Shown here: positions 1 to 7,631 of the stretch, in pieces
How the letters are laid out: each line of letters opens with the position of its first letter
Numbering within the stretch: the first letter of the stretch is position 1
Origin: Gammaproteobacteria bacterium
GTDB taxonomy: Bacteria > Pseudomonadota > Gammaproteobacteria > Pseudomonadales > Azotimanducaceae
Assembly (NCBI GenBank): GCA_002715785.1
Contig: PBAA01000001.1
Coordinates: 1 to 17,092, forward strand
Reading direction: 5' to 3'
Length of the DNA: 17,092 nucleotides
Translations under genes and position numbers: made by a program
The notes under the pieces: model-generated
What the model saw: only the letters and a program-made list of their open reading frames with translations
The model's database searches: none
What the model was told of the DNA's origin: nothing

Positions 1-1
1 T

Positions 2-628
2 ATCGATAAAGGATTTCGTGGAGGCTGTATACCGTGCACGGCTCCCGCCAGTGCGGCATACCACGATCCCTGTTACGACCGTATTTGGACATTGGCAGAA
101 GAAGCCAATTTCCCGCTGTCGATGCATGTTGGTACGAACGCATATTTGCCGCCGGAATTTCGACCGAACAAGGCGACGCGTGACCCGATAGCCGATTACG
201 CGAACACCCAGAGTACGATTCAGAGAACTTTGACCGATTTAATATGTCGAGGAGTCGCCACAAAGCATCCGAAATTGAAGTTCGTGGTCGCTGAATTTAA
301 TGGTGGCTGGATCGGCCACTGGTTGGATCGCATTGATCAGGGCCTGCAGCGGGAATATAGATTCCGGTCCGATGAATATACCGGAGAGCTGCCACACGAC
401 GTTTGGTCACGGCAGTTTTACGCTACCATCGAAGACGATCGGCCCGCGGTCCTCACACGGGAGTTGATAGGGGTCGACAATCTGATGTGGGGGTCCGATT
501 ACCCTCATGTCGATTCAACGTGGCCGTGTTCTCTCGACGTGTTGGATGAGATATTTTGCGATGTTCCGGATCATGAAAGGGCACGAATTACGCGCGAAAA
601 CGTTGAGCGACTTTATGGACTGAACTGA
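2..628 (+). CDS. Amidohydrolase_2 (ACMSD-like) metal-dependent hydrolase or decarboxylase, 5' end missing
   Basis: The reading frame is open from base 2, so the N-terminus lies outside the window; 208 residues are visible. Seen: an SMHVG strand-end carrying a His (base 125), a stretch reading KFVVAEFNGGW in which Glu stands where ACMSD itself has a His, and the WGSDYPH motif with the conserved Asp. The protein ends in ENVERLYGLN, the usual end of this family. Family knowledge: these TIM-barrel enzymes bind one divalent metal and hydrolyse or decarboxylate small, often aromatic or cyclic acids. The HxH motif near the N-terminus cannot be checked here. The gene is convergent with the sensor kinase, with 17 bases between stops and no visible terminator. 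The family is clear; the substrate is unknown. Confidence 0.88.
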   Translation: MDKGFRGGCIPCTAPASAAYHDPCYDRIWTLAEEANFPLSMHVGTNAYLPPEFRPNKATRDPIADYANTQSTIQRTLTDLICRGVATKHPKLKFVVAEFNGGWIGHWLDRIDQGLQREYRFRSDEYTGELPHDVWSRQFYATIEDDRPAVLTRELIGVDNLMWGSDYPHVDSTWPCSLDVLDEIFCDVPDHERARITRENVERLYGLN

Positions 629-645
629 TTTTCGTGATCGTGGCT

Positions 646-2172
646 TTAGGCCAACGGTATAGTCAGACGAAATGTTGTGCCGTTATCCAACGTTTGCTCG
701 CAATAGTTAAGATCGCCATGGGCATTTCGTGCCAGTGCGCGGGCAATCGAAAGGCCAAGACCAGTACCGCCTTGATCTCGGTAGGTGGTAAAGAACGGAT
801 CGAAGACAAGGTGTTTATTTGATTCAGGGATGCCTTCTCCGTCGTCCGTGACCTCAATTTGGAGGTGCCGGCTGACAACGGTACTGTCAATTTTTATCGA
901 GTGAGCCCCGTGCTGCTCTGCGTTCTTGATGAGATGAGTAAGGATCGCGGTGAGGCTTGCAATAGGTATTGCTATCGGGGTGCGCGTCGCTCCACGCATT
1001 GATACTCGTTCGTATTCCCCCGTGACGTCGGCGAGAACGCAGGAGTCATCTGACGCATGCGACATTTCGGCGGTCGCGAGCTCCATGAGGCCGTTTGTCA
1101 AACGCTCTAGCCGAGCGAGATCTGATCTAACGTTCCCCATAAATTTGTCACGCTCCTCCGCCGTCATGTCGTTGGAGTGGTCTTCAAGTACTTCGGCAGC
1201 ACCCTTGATTGCAGCAATCGGCGTCTTAAATTCGTGGCTCACGTGGCGCGCAAAATCTCGGATGTATTGGGAGCGCAGCTGTAACGCATCCGCCATTTCC
1301 TTGAGACGTTTCGCGAGCTGATCGACTTCGAGTGTGCGGTAGACGTGGTTATCATCGAAGGTTTGTTGCTCACCGCGCGCCACAAGGTCGGCTTCTTTTG
1401 CCAAGCGTTGAATCGGATTCACAACCGTTCGCGAAGCAAAAATTGAAATAAGGACGACAACTGCGAGAATGACCCCAGCGGCCTCGAGCAACAGATACCG
1501 TTTCGCATAGAGCGCTGTGAAAATGCTCGGAGGACGACGCGAGAGCACGACGGCACCCATGATCTCTCCGTTGTCTATGATCGGCAAAGCGATGAGAACG
1601 ACTAAATTGGATCGGCTTTCGAACCCGATGATTGAAGAAGGCTGTTCCACAGAGGCTCGCCTTAATTGGCTCACTGCGGGTCCTAAGAAGACGGTGTTCA
1701 CTGGATCTGAGGCGGCAATCGATTTTCCGAGTGCGTTTTGGTCAGCAGTGACGATGAGCCCGTGTCGATCAGATACGTATATCTCGGCGAAAGTTGTCGT
1801 TGAGGCCTCTGCGATGACGGGGGCAAGCATCAAACCTATTTTTTGAGCGATTGGGTCGGGAGATTCGGACGTGTTGACGACGCGAAGCGGAGGATGAATC
1901 TGCGTCGTCGCGAGGTCGAGTTCACTGGACGCGAGTCTGGATTCTTTAACCCCTGGGCGTTGATGTTTGGGTTCCATTTGATCTTTCGTCAGGGTCCGTA
2001 ACGTCTGACGATACACGGCTATCACGAAGGCTCCTTGAGCTCGAAGCTCGGATTCGGTCTGCCTTATCAGCGCACTTTCATACAGTCGAAGTATCTGAAT
2101 ACCCGCCAAGGGGAGGATCATGACAATCAGGCTCAGACCGACAAGCACTGTGCGTAATCGAAACCGAATCAT
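646..2172 (-). CDS. Membrane sensor histidine kinase with Cache-like periplasmic domain
   Basis: 508 residues. A first transmembrane segment lies at about 8-28. A periplasmic region of roughly 190 residues follows, containing a Cache-like stretch (IYVSDRHGLIVTA, about 131-143). A second transmembrane segment lies at about 227-247, then HAMP (about 248-300) and the HisKA helix with the H-box SHEFKTP (phospho-accepting His313). The ATPase domain shows the N-box LIKNAEQHG (Asn417), the G1 box DDGEGIP, an F-box FDPFF and the G2 box GGTGLGL (468-474). All catalytic boxes are intact, so this should be a working kinase. It lies 12 bases downstream of the response regulator gene and is surely cotranscribed with it. 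Architecture and H-box resemble CreC/ChvG-type kinases, but the input domain is not close enough to name one. The ligand is unknown; a small carboxylate would fit a Cache domain. Confidence 0.93.
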   Translation of the reverse strand: MIRFRLRTVLVGLSLIVMILPLAGIQILRLYESALIRQTESELRAQGAFVIAVYRQTLRTLTKDQMEPKHQRPGVKESRLASSELDLATTQIHPPLRVVNTSESPDPIAQKIGLMLAPVIAEASTTTFAEIYVSDRHGLIVTADQNALGKSIAASDPVNTVFLGPAVSQLRRASVEQPSSIIGFESRSNLVVLIALPIIDNGEIMGAVVLSRRPPSIFTALYAKRYLLLEAAGVILAVVVLISIFASRTVVNPIQRLAKEADLVARGEQQTFDDNHVYRTLEVDQLAKRLKEMADALQLRSQYIRDFARHVSHEFKTPIAAIKGAAEVLEDHSNDMTAEERDKFMGNVRSDLARLERLTNGLMELATAEMSHASDDSCVLADVTGEYERVSMRGATRTPIAIPIASLTAILTHLIKNAEQHGAHSIKIDSTVVSRHLQIEVTDDGEGIPESNKHLVFDPFFTTYRDQGGTGLGLSIARALARNAHGDLNYCEQTLDNGTTFRLTIPLA

Positions 2173-2184
2173 CTTGAGCGATGC

Positions 2185-2862
2185 CTACTCGAACGAGAGG
2201 CGAAAACCGACGCCGTGTACGGTGTGGATGGGATCGACTCCAAGATTGCGTAGCTTTTTCCGTAGTCGCCGGATATGACTATCGATCGTCCTGTCGCTGA
2301 CAATCCTATTCGCTGCGTATGCGCCGGACATGAGTTTTTCTCGAGCCAGGACCTTTCCGTCCTCGCGTGCCATGGCTGTCAAAAGATCAAATTCAGTACG
2401 GGTTAGGTCGAGCGTTTCGTTATCAATTCGGGCTGCTCGTGATTCAACATTGATGTTGAGCGGGCCGATCGAAAGGGAACTATCGAGCTCCTTCGGCTGC
2501 TCTTGCGGCCGACGTAAATGCGCTTTCACTCGGGCCACGAGCTCTCTGACGCTAAAGGGCTTTGTCACGTAATCGTCTCCGCCAATATCCAATCCTTTGA
2601 TTCGGTCGGCTTCGGCATCCTTCGATGACAAAAAGATAATTGGGGCGGCGGACGACTGACGTATTTGTTCACAAACAGCAATACCGTCTCCTTCCGGCAT
2701 TAATACGTCTAGAACGACGAGATCGGGTTGTTCTGTCTCGAACTTTTGGATGGCGGTTCGACCTGTTGACGCTTCAACCGCATCGAAACCTTCGCGGCGC
2801 AATGCAAAGCAGACCACGTCCCGAATATGGGCGTCGTCGTCAACGACTAGAACCTTCTGCAT
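2185..2862 (-). CDS. OmpR/PhoB-family response regulator
   Basis: 225 residues, a usual length for this family. Receiver domain 1-115: acidic pocket D8/D9, phospho-acceptor Asp52 (VVLDVLMP), switch Ser79/Ser80 and Lys101 in the VTKPF motif. The winged-helix output domain is at about 128-223, with TRTEFDLLTAMA and the recognition region SDRTIDSHIRRLRKKL. It is expected to bind DNA as a dimer when phosphorylated by the kinase encoded immediately downstream. The ATG at 2862 has no Shine-Dalgarno sequence; a -10-like TAAACT lies only six bases before it, so the message may be leaderless. The gene diverges from the PhyH gene, which makes that operon and the regulator's own promoter natural targets (inference). 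Confidence 0.95.
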   Translation of the reverse strand: MQKVLVVDDDAHIRDVVCFALRREGFDAVEASTGRTAIQKFETEQPDLVVLDVLMPEGDGIAVCEQIRQSSAAPIIFLSSKDAEADRIKGLDIGGDDYVTKPFSVRELVARVKAHLRRPQEQPKELDSSLSIGPLNINVESRAARIDNETLDLTRTEFDLLTAMAREDGKVLAREKLMSGAYAANRIVSDRTIDSHIRRLRKKLRNLGVDPIHTVHGVGFRLSFE

Positions 2863-2874
2863 AGAATCAGTTTA
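2863..2874 (-). promoter_or_regulatory. Candidate leaderless promoter (-10) of the response regulator
   Basis: Read on the minus strand, TAAACT is followed by GATTCT and then the ATG. The predicted transcription start, about seven bases past the hexamer, falls on the A of ATG. No -35 match is visible, so an activator would be needed. The same arrangement precedes the divergent PhyH gene. Confidence 0.4.
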
Positions 2875-2943
2875 GCACTCAGGACATGGACGCGGTTTGT
2901 GAACTAACCAAAAAAGACGTTAGAGCTTGTCCTATACTGATTC
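2864..2943. repeat. 8-bp inverted repeat bracketing the divergent regulator/PhyH intergenic region
   Basis: GAATCAGT at 2864-2871 and its exact reverse complement ACTGATTC at 2936-2943 sit at the two ends of the 82-base intergenic region, each one base from its start codon. A smaller inverted pair, CTAAC (2904-2908) and GTTAG (2919-2923), lies inside. TGTCCT also occurs towards both genes (2928-2933 plus strand; 2886-2881 minus strand). These could be promoter elements or regulator sites. Confidence 0.6.
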
Positions 2944-2944
2944 G
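2933..2944 (+). promoter_or_regulatory. Candidate leaderless promoter (-10) of the PhyH gene
   Basis: TATACT (2933-2938; four of six bases match TATAAT in order, with a strong first TATA) is followed by GATTCG and then ATG at 2945. The predicted start of transcription coincides with the initiation codon. There is no Shine-Dalgarno sequence and no good -35 at 16-18 bases upstream, where the sequence is an A-tract (2910-2915). Confidence 0.4.
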
Positions 2945-3778
2945 ATGGAATATGAGGTGCCAACGTCATCCGTTGATGCGTATCGCGAACAGGGGTTCGC
3001 CATTCTGCCATCGGTGATTGATGAAGCGACCGTGGCGATGTTGCGAGAGGAAAGCGCGTACTTTGTCGGATATACGGATGCTGCGATGGACGCCGAAGGT
3101 GTTGAAGTCAACGGCATTACGCACCGAGGGAAGCGTTACTTCATCAGTAATCGGTATCGGTCCAGCGCGCGGCTTGCCGACTTTCTCTTTGGTTCGCTGA
3201 TGGCCAAGATCACGACTGCGTTTCTCGGCGACACCGTTTTTCTTTTTAACGAGCAGTGGGTCGTCAAAGGAGCGGGTCAAGGTATGAAATTTTCTTGGCA
3301 CCAGGATTCCGGTTACGTTAAGGCATTCGATCCGGCCACCAGGCATACGCCGTACCTAACTTGTTGGTGTGCGTTAGACGATATGACCGATGCTAATGGG
3401 ACTATCTCAGTGTTGGCGCATGACGTACTGGGGACTCGGAACCACATCCTTGACCATGAGCGTGAGGACGGAACAAACGATTTAATTGGCTATGCGGGCT
3501 TGGAGTCGGGCGAACTGATCACCATGGAAGCAGGGAGCGTTGCTGTTTTCTCGAGTACGAGTCTGCATCGAAGCGGACCCAATACAACCCATCAGCAGCG
3601 ACGTGTCTATCTTGCACAGTATTCGTCGGAGCCACTCATGTCATCAAGCGGCAAACTCTGGGCGCAAGCGGTGCCGTTTGTTGCGCGAGGCGACATGGTG
3701 TATTCGAAGAAGGATGATTTCGACAAGCCGGTGGTGTCGCCACGAATCCGGAAAAACATGCAGACTGAGTTCGCATAG
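2945..3778 (+). CDS. Phytanoyl-CoA dioxygenase (PhyH) family Fe(II)/2-oxoglutarate oxygenase
   Basis: 277 residues from ATG 2945; an in-frame TTG at 2927 would add six residues and is less likely. Iron ligands are visible as the HxD pair in WHQDSGY (His119, Asp121) and the distal His in SLHRSGPN (His208). A following Arg (219/220) is suitable for binding the 2-oxoglutarate carboxylate. LTCWCALDDMTDANG is the typical double-stranded beta-helix core of the family. The enzyme should hydroxylate or otherwise oxidise a C-H bond using O2 and 2-oxoglutarate in the cytoplasm. The substrate is not predictable, because bacterial PhyH proteins act on many compounds besides phytanoyl-CoA. It lies 40 bases upstream of a CoA-transferase on the same strand, probably in one transcript, and is divergent from a two-component system that may control it. 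Confidence 0.92.
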   Translation: MEYEVPTSSVDAYREQGFAILPSVIDEATVAMLREESAYFVGYTDAAMDAEGVEVNGITHRGKRYFISNRYRSSARLADFLFGSLMAKITTAFLGDTVFLFNEQWVVKGAGQGMKFSWHQDSGYVKAFDPATRHTPYLTCWCALDDMTDANGTISVLAHDVLGTRNHILDHEREDGTNDLIGYAGLESGELITMEAGSVAVFSSTSLHRSGPNTTHQQRRVYLAQYSSEPLMSSSGKLWAQAVPFVARGDMVYSKKDDFDKPVVSPRIRKNMQTEFA

Positions 3779-3818
3779 CGTAGCTGAGAAGGGTGCGCAA
3801 GATAACGGGGGTTTCAAG

Positions 3819-5003
3819 ATGTCTGGTCCACTAGACGGTGTTCGGGTTATAGACTTGACCACGATTTACTCGGGTCCCATTGCGACGTCGATCCTCGGGG
3901 ATCACGGCGCTGACGTCGTCAAGATTGAAGCACCGGGCGGCGAAGCGATGCGACCTGGATTTCGCCACCAGCGGAATGGGGTGAGTGGTCCGTTCGCTAT
4001 GATGAATCGAAATAAGCGTTCTCTTGTGCTCGATCTTTCGGAAGACTCAGGTAAACGCGTGCTCGAACGTCTTTTGGCCGGCGGCGACGTGGTTGTTGAA
4101 AACTTTCGCCCAGGCGTTATGGAACGACTTGGATTTGGATGGGATCGATTGCAAACACTCAATTCGCGATTAATTTACGCGTCCATCAACGGTGTTGGCC
4201 CGACCGGACCATATGCCAATCGTCGGGTATACGATGCGGTAATCCAAGCGATTTCCGGGATGGCCTCTTTGCAGGCGGATCCGAAGGTGGAAAGGCCACA
4301 GATGATTAATACGCTCATGTGCGACAAGTTGACCTCCATCACAGCGGCCCAGAATATTTGTTCTGCTTTATACGCACGGGAAAAAACGGGGCGCGGGCAG
4401 CGAGTCGAGATATCAATGCTCGACTCCAGTCTATTTTTTCTGTGGCCGGACAGCATGGGCAATTTCACTTTCGTGGGAGACGATATTCCCAAGACTCCCT
4501 ACGGGTCGCACGCGCACTTTGTTCGGCAAACGAAGGACGGTTACATCGCCACCATGCCCGTGCAACCAGCCGAATGGAGTGGACTTTTTACGGCACTTGA
4601 GTTGGACGCTCTTCTCGCGGATGAACGATTTGCAACACCGCGGGCTCGGCAAGCCAACAGCGTCCTCTTTCAGCAACTGATTACCGACTCGTACGCGCGA
4701 TTCACGACCGCTGAGTTGGTCGAACGTTTAAGTGAGAACGAGGTGCCGTTTGCTGAGATAAATTCCCGTGAAGCTGTGATTGAGGACCCTCAGGTGAAAG
4801 CAATGGGTGCGCTGGTCGAGTTCGAGCATCCCTTCGGAGGAGCGATGCGACAGCCGCGTCCGCCGGGCCGCTTTAGCGATACCGAGACGGATATCTTTCG
4901 GTGTTCTCCGCAGTTGGGTGAACACACCGATGATGTCTTAGACGAATACGGATTTGATTCTGACGAGATTCAAGAGCTTCGCGATCAGGGTACGGTTGCA
5001 TAG
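3819..5003 (+). CDS. Class III (CaiB/BaiF, Frc-like) CoA-transferase
   Basis: 394 residues, normal for this family. The start is ATG 3819, preceded by a G-rich ribosome site (GGGGG at 3807-3811); the open frame extends upstream into the PhyH gene but that part has no family similarity. The N-terminus PLDGVRVIDLTTIYSGP and the motif ADVVKIEAPGG are typical. Asp169 (in LMCDK) falls exactly at the catalytic Asp position of formyl-CoA transferase and CaiB, followed by the conserved REKTGRGQ segment. Class III enzymes move CoA between carboxylic acids through a mixed anhydride and aspartyl-CoA thioester. The neighbouring PhyH oxygenase suggests CoA activation of an acid before or after hydroxylation (inference). 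Acceptor and donor are unknown. Confidence 0.94.
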   Translation: MSGPLDGVRVIDLTTIYSGPIATSILGDHGADVVKIEAPGGEAMRPGFRHQRNGVSGPFAMMNRNKRSLVLDLSEDSGKRVLERLLAGGDVVVENFRPGVMERLGFGWDRLQTLNSRLIYASINGVGPTGPYANRRVYDAVIQAISGMASLQADPKVERPQMINTLMCDKLTSITAAQNICSALYAREKTGRGQRVEISMLDSSLFFLWPDSMGNFTFVGDDIPKTPYGSHAHFVRQTKDGYIATMPVQPAEWSGLFTALELDALLADERFATPRARQANSVLFQQLITDSYARFTTAELVERLSENEVPFAEINSREAVIEDPQVKAMGALVEFEHPFGGAMRQPRPPGRFSDTETDIFRCSPQLGEHTDDVLDEYGFDSDEIQELRDQGTVA

Positions 5004-5009
5004 ACAGCC

Positions 5010-5022
5010 CGGGCGCCGCCCG
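5010..5022. terminator. Short GC hairpin between convergent genes, weak terminator candidate
   Basis: CGGGC (5010-5014), loop GCC, GCCCG (5018-5022) lies in the 25-base gap between the CoA-transferase and EPSP-synthase-like stop codons. No clear U-run follows on either strand, so intrinsic termination is doubtful. Confidence 0.3.
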
Positions 5023-5028
5023 ACTTAT

Positions 5029-6294
5029 TCATTGATACGCGCGGTCGAGGTCGGTCCAAAAGTTCGAATACGTTTTCTCAACACAGTTAGGGGCTTGGAT
5101 TGAACAGCCTGGCGTACGCGTAGCGAATACTGCAAAGGACATTGCCATCCGATGATCATCGTAGGTATCGAACCTGGCGGGTCGCATGTCGCTGGGAATG
5201 ATCGTGATGTGATCTGGACCTTCCTCGGTGGTAATGCCTGCTTTTTGGAGTTCTTGCGCGGGACAACTAATGCGATCGCACTCTTTGTGGCGCAGAGTCG
5301 CTAGCCCCGTGATATGGGTTTTATCCGGTAGATAGGGTGCCAACGCCATTAAGGTCACGGCTGCATCGGGCATGTCGATCATGCAGATTTCACCTAGTGA
5401 ATTGAGTTGAGCTGGCCCCGAAACGGTGATACCGCTGGGGTCGTGTTTCACGGACGCGCCCAGTCGCTCACAGACGTTGAGAAACTCGATGTCGCCTTGA
5501 GTCGTATTTGAAGTTAGGTTTGTGAGGCGGACGGTTGAGTTGTGAAGGGTCGCGAGAGCGGCAAAATAGGTTGCCGCGGTGGCGTCTCCCTCAACCTTGA
5601 TCGAGCTTCCACTGTAGATCTGGGGTTTAACGTTTAGGACGTTGCCATCCTGTTGGATAGATACGCCTCGCTGCATCATTTCATTGAGTGTTAGTTCAAC
5701 GTAGGGTGCGCTAGTGAGCTCGTCGATTAGCTCAATGCAAAGTCCCTGCTTAAAGACCGGTGCGACAAGCAATAATGCGCTTAAGTACTGGCTACTAACA
5801 CTGGTCTGCAACTGAACTGAATCACCCACTGCCGGCCCGCTAACGGAAATGGGTAGGCGACCGTCATTCGATCGAACAGTACAACCGAGTTGCTCGAGAG
5901 CGTCTAGCAAGTGTCGGTTGGGGCGGGCGCGTAACGACGCATGGCCGTCAAACGTTGTCGACCCTTTTCGCAGCGCGCTGATGGCTAATAACAGGCGCAA
6001 CGAGACACCGCTCATGTCAAGGTCTAAGTGGACGTCACTCCCAAAGTTGAAGTTCGTTGAATCGACATGGACGCTGTTACCAGTACGCTGTACTTCTACT
6101 CCAAGTTCTCCTAATGCTCTCGTCATTGCCTCGATATCGCTCGAACGATCGAGGTTCTGAATGACACTGGGCTCTCGAGCCAGCGAACTAATCGCCAATT
6201 GTCTCAAGCCAACGGACTTGCTCCCCGGCAACGAGACCTCTATGTCGAACGGACGTTGAATTACGCGAATTTCGCGAGAATCTTCGATACGCAT
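5029..6294 (-). CDS. aroA: EPSP synthase (3-phosphoshikimate 1-carboxyvinyltransferase) family enolpyruvyl transferase
   Basis: 421 residues, close to the usual 427. Conserved residues: LPGSKS with Lys26 and Arg31, Arg100, Arg124 (LRARP), SSQY 167-170, DMPDAA (Asp310), HKECDR (Lys337, Glu338, Arg341), TYDDHRMAM (Arg382) and Lys407. These cover the catalytic Asp, Glu and Lys of AroA. The segment that is GNAGTAMR in E. coli AroA reads DMSGVSLR (93-100), changing the usual Asn and Thr near the PEP/glyphosate site; SNR after the first Lys becomes GLR. It transfers enolpyruvate from PEP, in the shikimate pathway if it is a true AroA. It lies 58 bases downstream of an aminotransferase rather than beside tyrA, cmk or serC. 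ATG 6294 has GAGGTGA ten bases upstream. It could be the only housekeeping AroA or a repurposed paralogue; sequence alone does not decide. Confidence 0.9.
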   Translation of the reverse strand: MRIEDSREIRVIQRPFDIEVSLPGSKSVGLRQLAISSLAREPSVIQNLDRSSDIEAMTRALGELGVEVQRTGNSVHVDSTNFNFGSDVHLDLDMSGVSLRLLLAISALRKGSTTFDGHASLRARPNRHLLDALEQLGCTVRSNDGRLPISVSGPAVGDSVQLQTSVSSQYLSALLLVAPVFKQGLCIELIDELTSAPYVELTLNEMMQRGVSIQQDGNVLNVKPQIYSGSSIKVEGDATAATYFAALATLHNSTVRLTNLTSNTTQGDIEFLNVCERLGASVKHDPSGITVSGPAQLNSLGEICMIDMPDAAVTLMALAPYLPDKTHITGLATLRHKECDRISCPAQELQKAGITTEEGPDHITIIPSDMRPARFDTYDDHRMAMSFAVFATRTPGCSIQAPNCVEKTYSNFWTDLDRAYQ

Positions 6295-6352
6295 CGTCGC
6301 ATCATCACCTCAAATTGTGTGCATGTCGAAATCGTGACGCACGTCCTTAGGG

Positions 6353-7561
6353 TTAGCTAAGTTGGCGAAAGGCTCGATCCGTGGCTTCTAATGTTTTTTC
6401 GATTTCGTTTTCTGTATGTGCGGTAGACAAGAACATGTTATGCCACGGATGCAGATAGACGCCTTCCTTGACGGCGAGTCCGCAAAACGCGATTCCCTTT
6501 TCAGCTTTTGGATCGTCTTCGAACATGAGGGTCGGCATCTGAGGAGGACCACTTTGAATAATGCCGTGACCGTGCCTTTGTGCCTGTTCGTATAGCCCGC
6601 TACGGAGTTGCTGTCCTAGGCGCTCCATTAGTTGTGGCCCGTTCTGTTCGCTAAGGACGTTGAGTGTTTCTATTGCGGCGGCCATCGGGGCGGCTTGATA
6701 CCAGAAAGAGCCAGTGACAAAAATCTTGGTCATGGCTTCTCGGTAAAAATCGTTACCTAGAACCGCCGCAAGCGGTTCTCCGTTGGCAATGCCCTTGCCC
6801 CATGCGGAGAGGTCGGGGTGAATCCCCAGGGCTGACCAACTCGCGTCGAGCGACAAGCGCAGCCCGGCCCGGACATCATCAAGGATGAGGGCGGCACCTT
6901 CCCGATCACAAATCTCACGAACGCGTTTGGCGAACTGGAGGTCGGTGAGTTCCTGATGATGGCCCGCGTCGTGGCGGAATGCGGACACGATGATTCCGGC
7001 TAAACGTCCATGAGCTTTCGAAGCCGCCTCGTCAAGACTCTCGATGTTATTAAACTGGTAGGGAAGAAAATGTTGGTGGTCTTCTTTGGGCGTGCCCTTC
7101 GACATGTAGTTGGCCCAAGGCTGAGCGCCGTGATATGCACCGTTTGCGACAAGTATGACGGGCTGATCGGCACACGCACGGGCGCACATAACGCAAATCG
7201 TCGTTGCATCATTCCCATTTTTCGCAAACACCGCCCAATCCGCGTGAGAAATCTGTTTAACGAGTCGCTCGGCCAACTCCACAATGACAGGGGCGGGCGC
7301 GTTTGCTATATCCAACTGGGCGCGCTGGGCGTCGGCGGCTGCACGGATGCGAGGGTTGGCGTAGCCCGCAATCATTGGTCCGTACGAGCACATGTAATCG
7401 ATGTATTCGTTACCGTCAACGTCCCAGAGGTGGCATCCCTCAGCGCGCTCGAAATACTGTGGGTATTCGGGCGGCATTCGCCGGAGGACCGACATGTGAC
7501 CATACATACCTCCGGGTATGACTTGCGCCGCTCGCTCTCTTAATTCGCTGTCTCGTTCCAT
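6353..7561 (-). CDS. Class III PLP aminotransferase, glutamate-1-semialdehyde aminomutase-like
   Basis: 402 residues from ATG 7561; the frame is open further upstream (to 7684), but that part overlaps the divergent GST gene and lacks similarity. Start of the domain: RAAQVIPGGMYGH. PLP-site elements: KNGNDATT (phosphate loop, about 114-121), YHG (143-145), LILDDVRAG (Asp228 for the pyridine nitrogen) and WGKGIANG (Schiff-base Lys256). The DDVRAG motif and overall shape match the broad GSA-aminomutase-like branch, not the HemL housekeeping enzyme in particular. Such proteins transaminate amino acids or omega-amines. It is the first gene of a minus-strand pair with the EPSP-synthase-like gene, so the two may act on one pathway (inference). 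There is no clear Shine-Dalgarno close to the ATG; GAGGA is about 15 bases upstream. Confidence 0.9.
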   Translation of the reverse strand: MERDSELRERAAQVIPGGMYGHMSVLRRMPPEYPQYFERAEGCHLWDVDGNEYIDYMCSYGPMIAGYANPRIRAAADAQRAQLDIANAPAPVIVELAERLVKQISHADWAVFAKNGNDATTICVMCARACADQPVILVANGAYHGAQPWANYMSKGTPKEDHQHFLPYQFNNIESLDEAASKAHGRLAGIIVSAFRHDAGHHQELTDLQFAKRVREICDREGAALILDDVRAGLRLSLDASWSALGIHPDLSAWGKGIANGEPLAAVLGNDFYREAMTKIFVTGSFWYQAAPMAAAIETLNVLSEQNGPQLMERLGQQLRSGLYEQAQRHGHGIIQSGPPQMPTLMFEDDPKAEKGIAFCGLAVKEGVYLHPWHNMFLSTAHTENEIEKTLEATDRAFRQLS

Positions 7562-7591
7562 CGTTTTTGCTACGCCGTCCTCGATAGAAGA

Positions 7592-7601
7592 ACTATACAA
7601 T
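7592..7601. promoter_or_regulatory. Overlapping divergent -10-like elements between aminotransferase and GST genes
   Basis: In the 70-base divergent region, TATACA (7594-7599) reads rightward and TATAGT (7597-7592) reads leftward, on overlapping bases. Neither has a recognisable -35 at the usual spacing. If both are used, the two operons would compete for polymerase. Confidence 0.25.
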
Positions 7602-7631
7602 GACCGACGCCCTCTAGAGGAATGTCCGTGA

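Noticed and set aside
646..2862. Naming the two-component pair creBC or chvIG
   Set aside because: The catalytic cores look similar, but the periplasmic domain and gene neighbours do not support either identity.
3540..3818. N-terminal extension of the CoA-transferase frame into the PhyH gene
   Set aside because: The extension is out of frame with the PhyH gene, has no family similarity, and ATG 3819 has a G-rich ribosome site and the conserved family N-terminus.
7010..7543. 177-residue open frame antisense to the aminotransferase
   Set aside because: No recognisable domain and fully opposite a well-conserved gene; a frame shadow.
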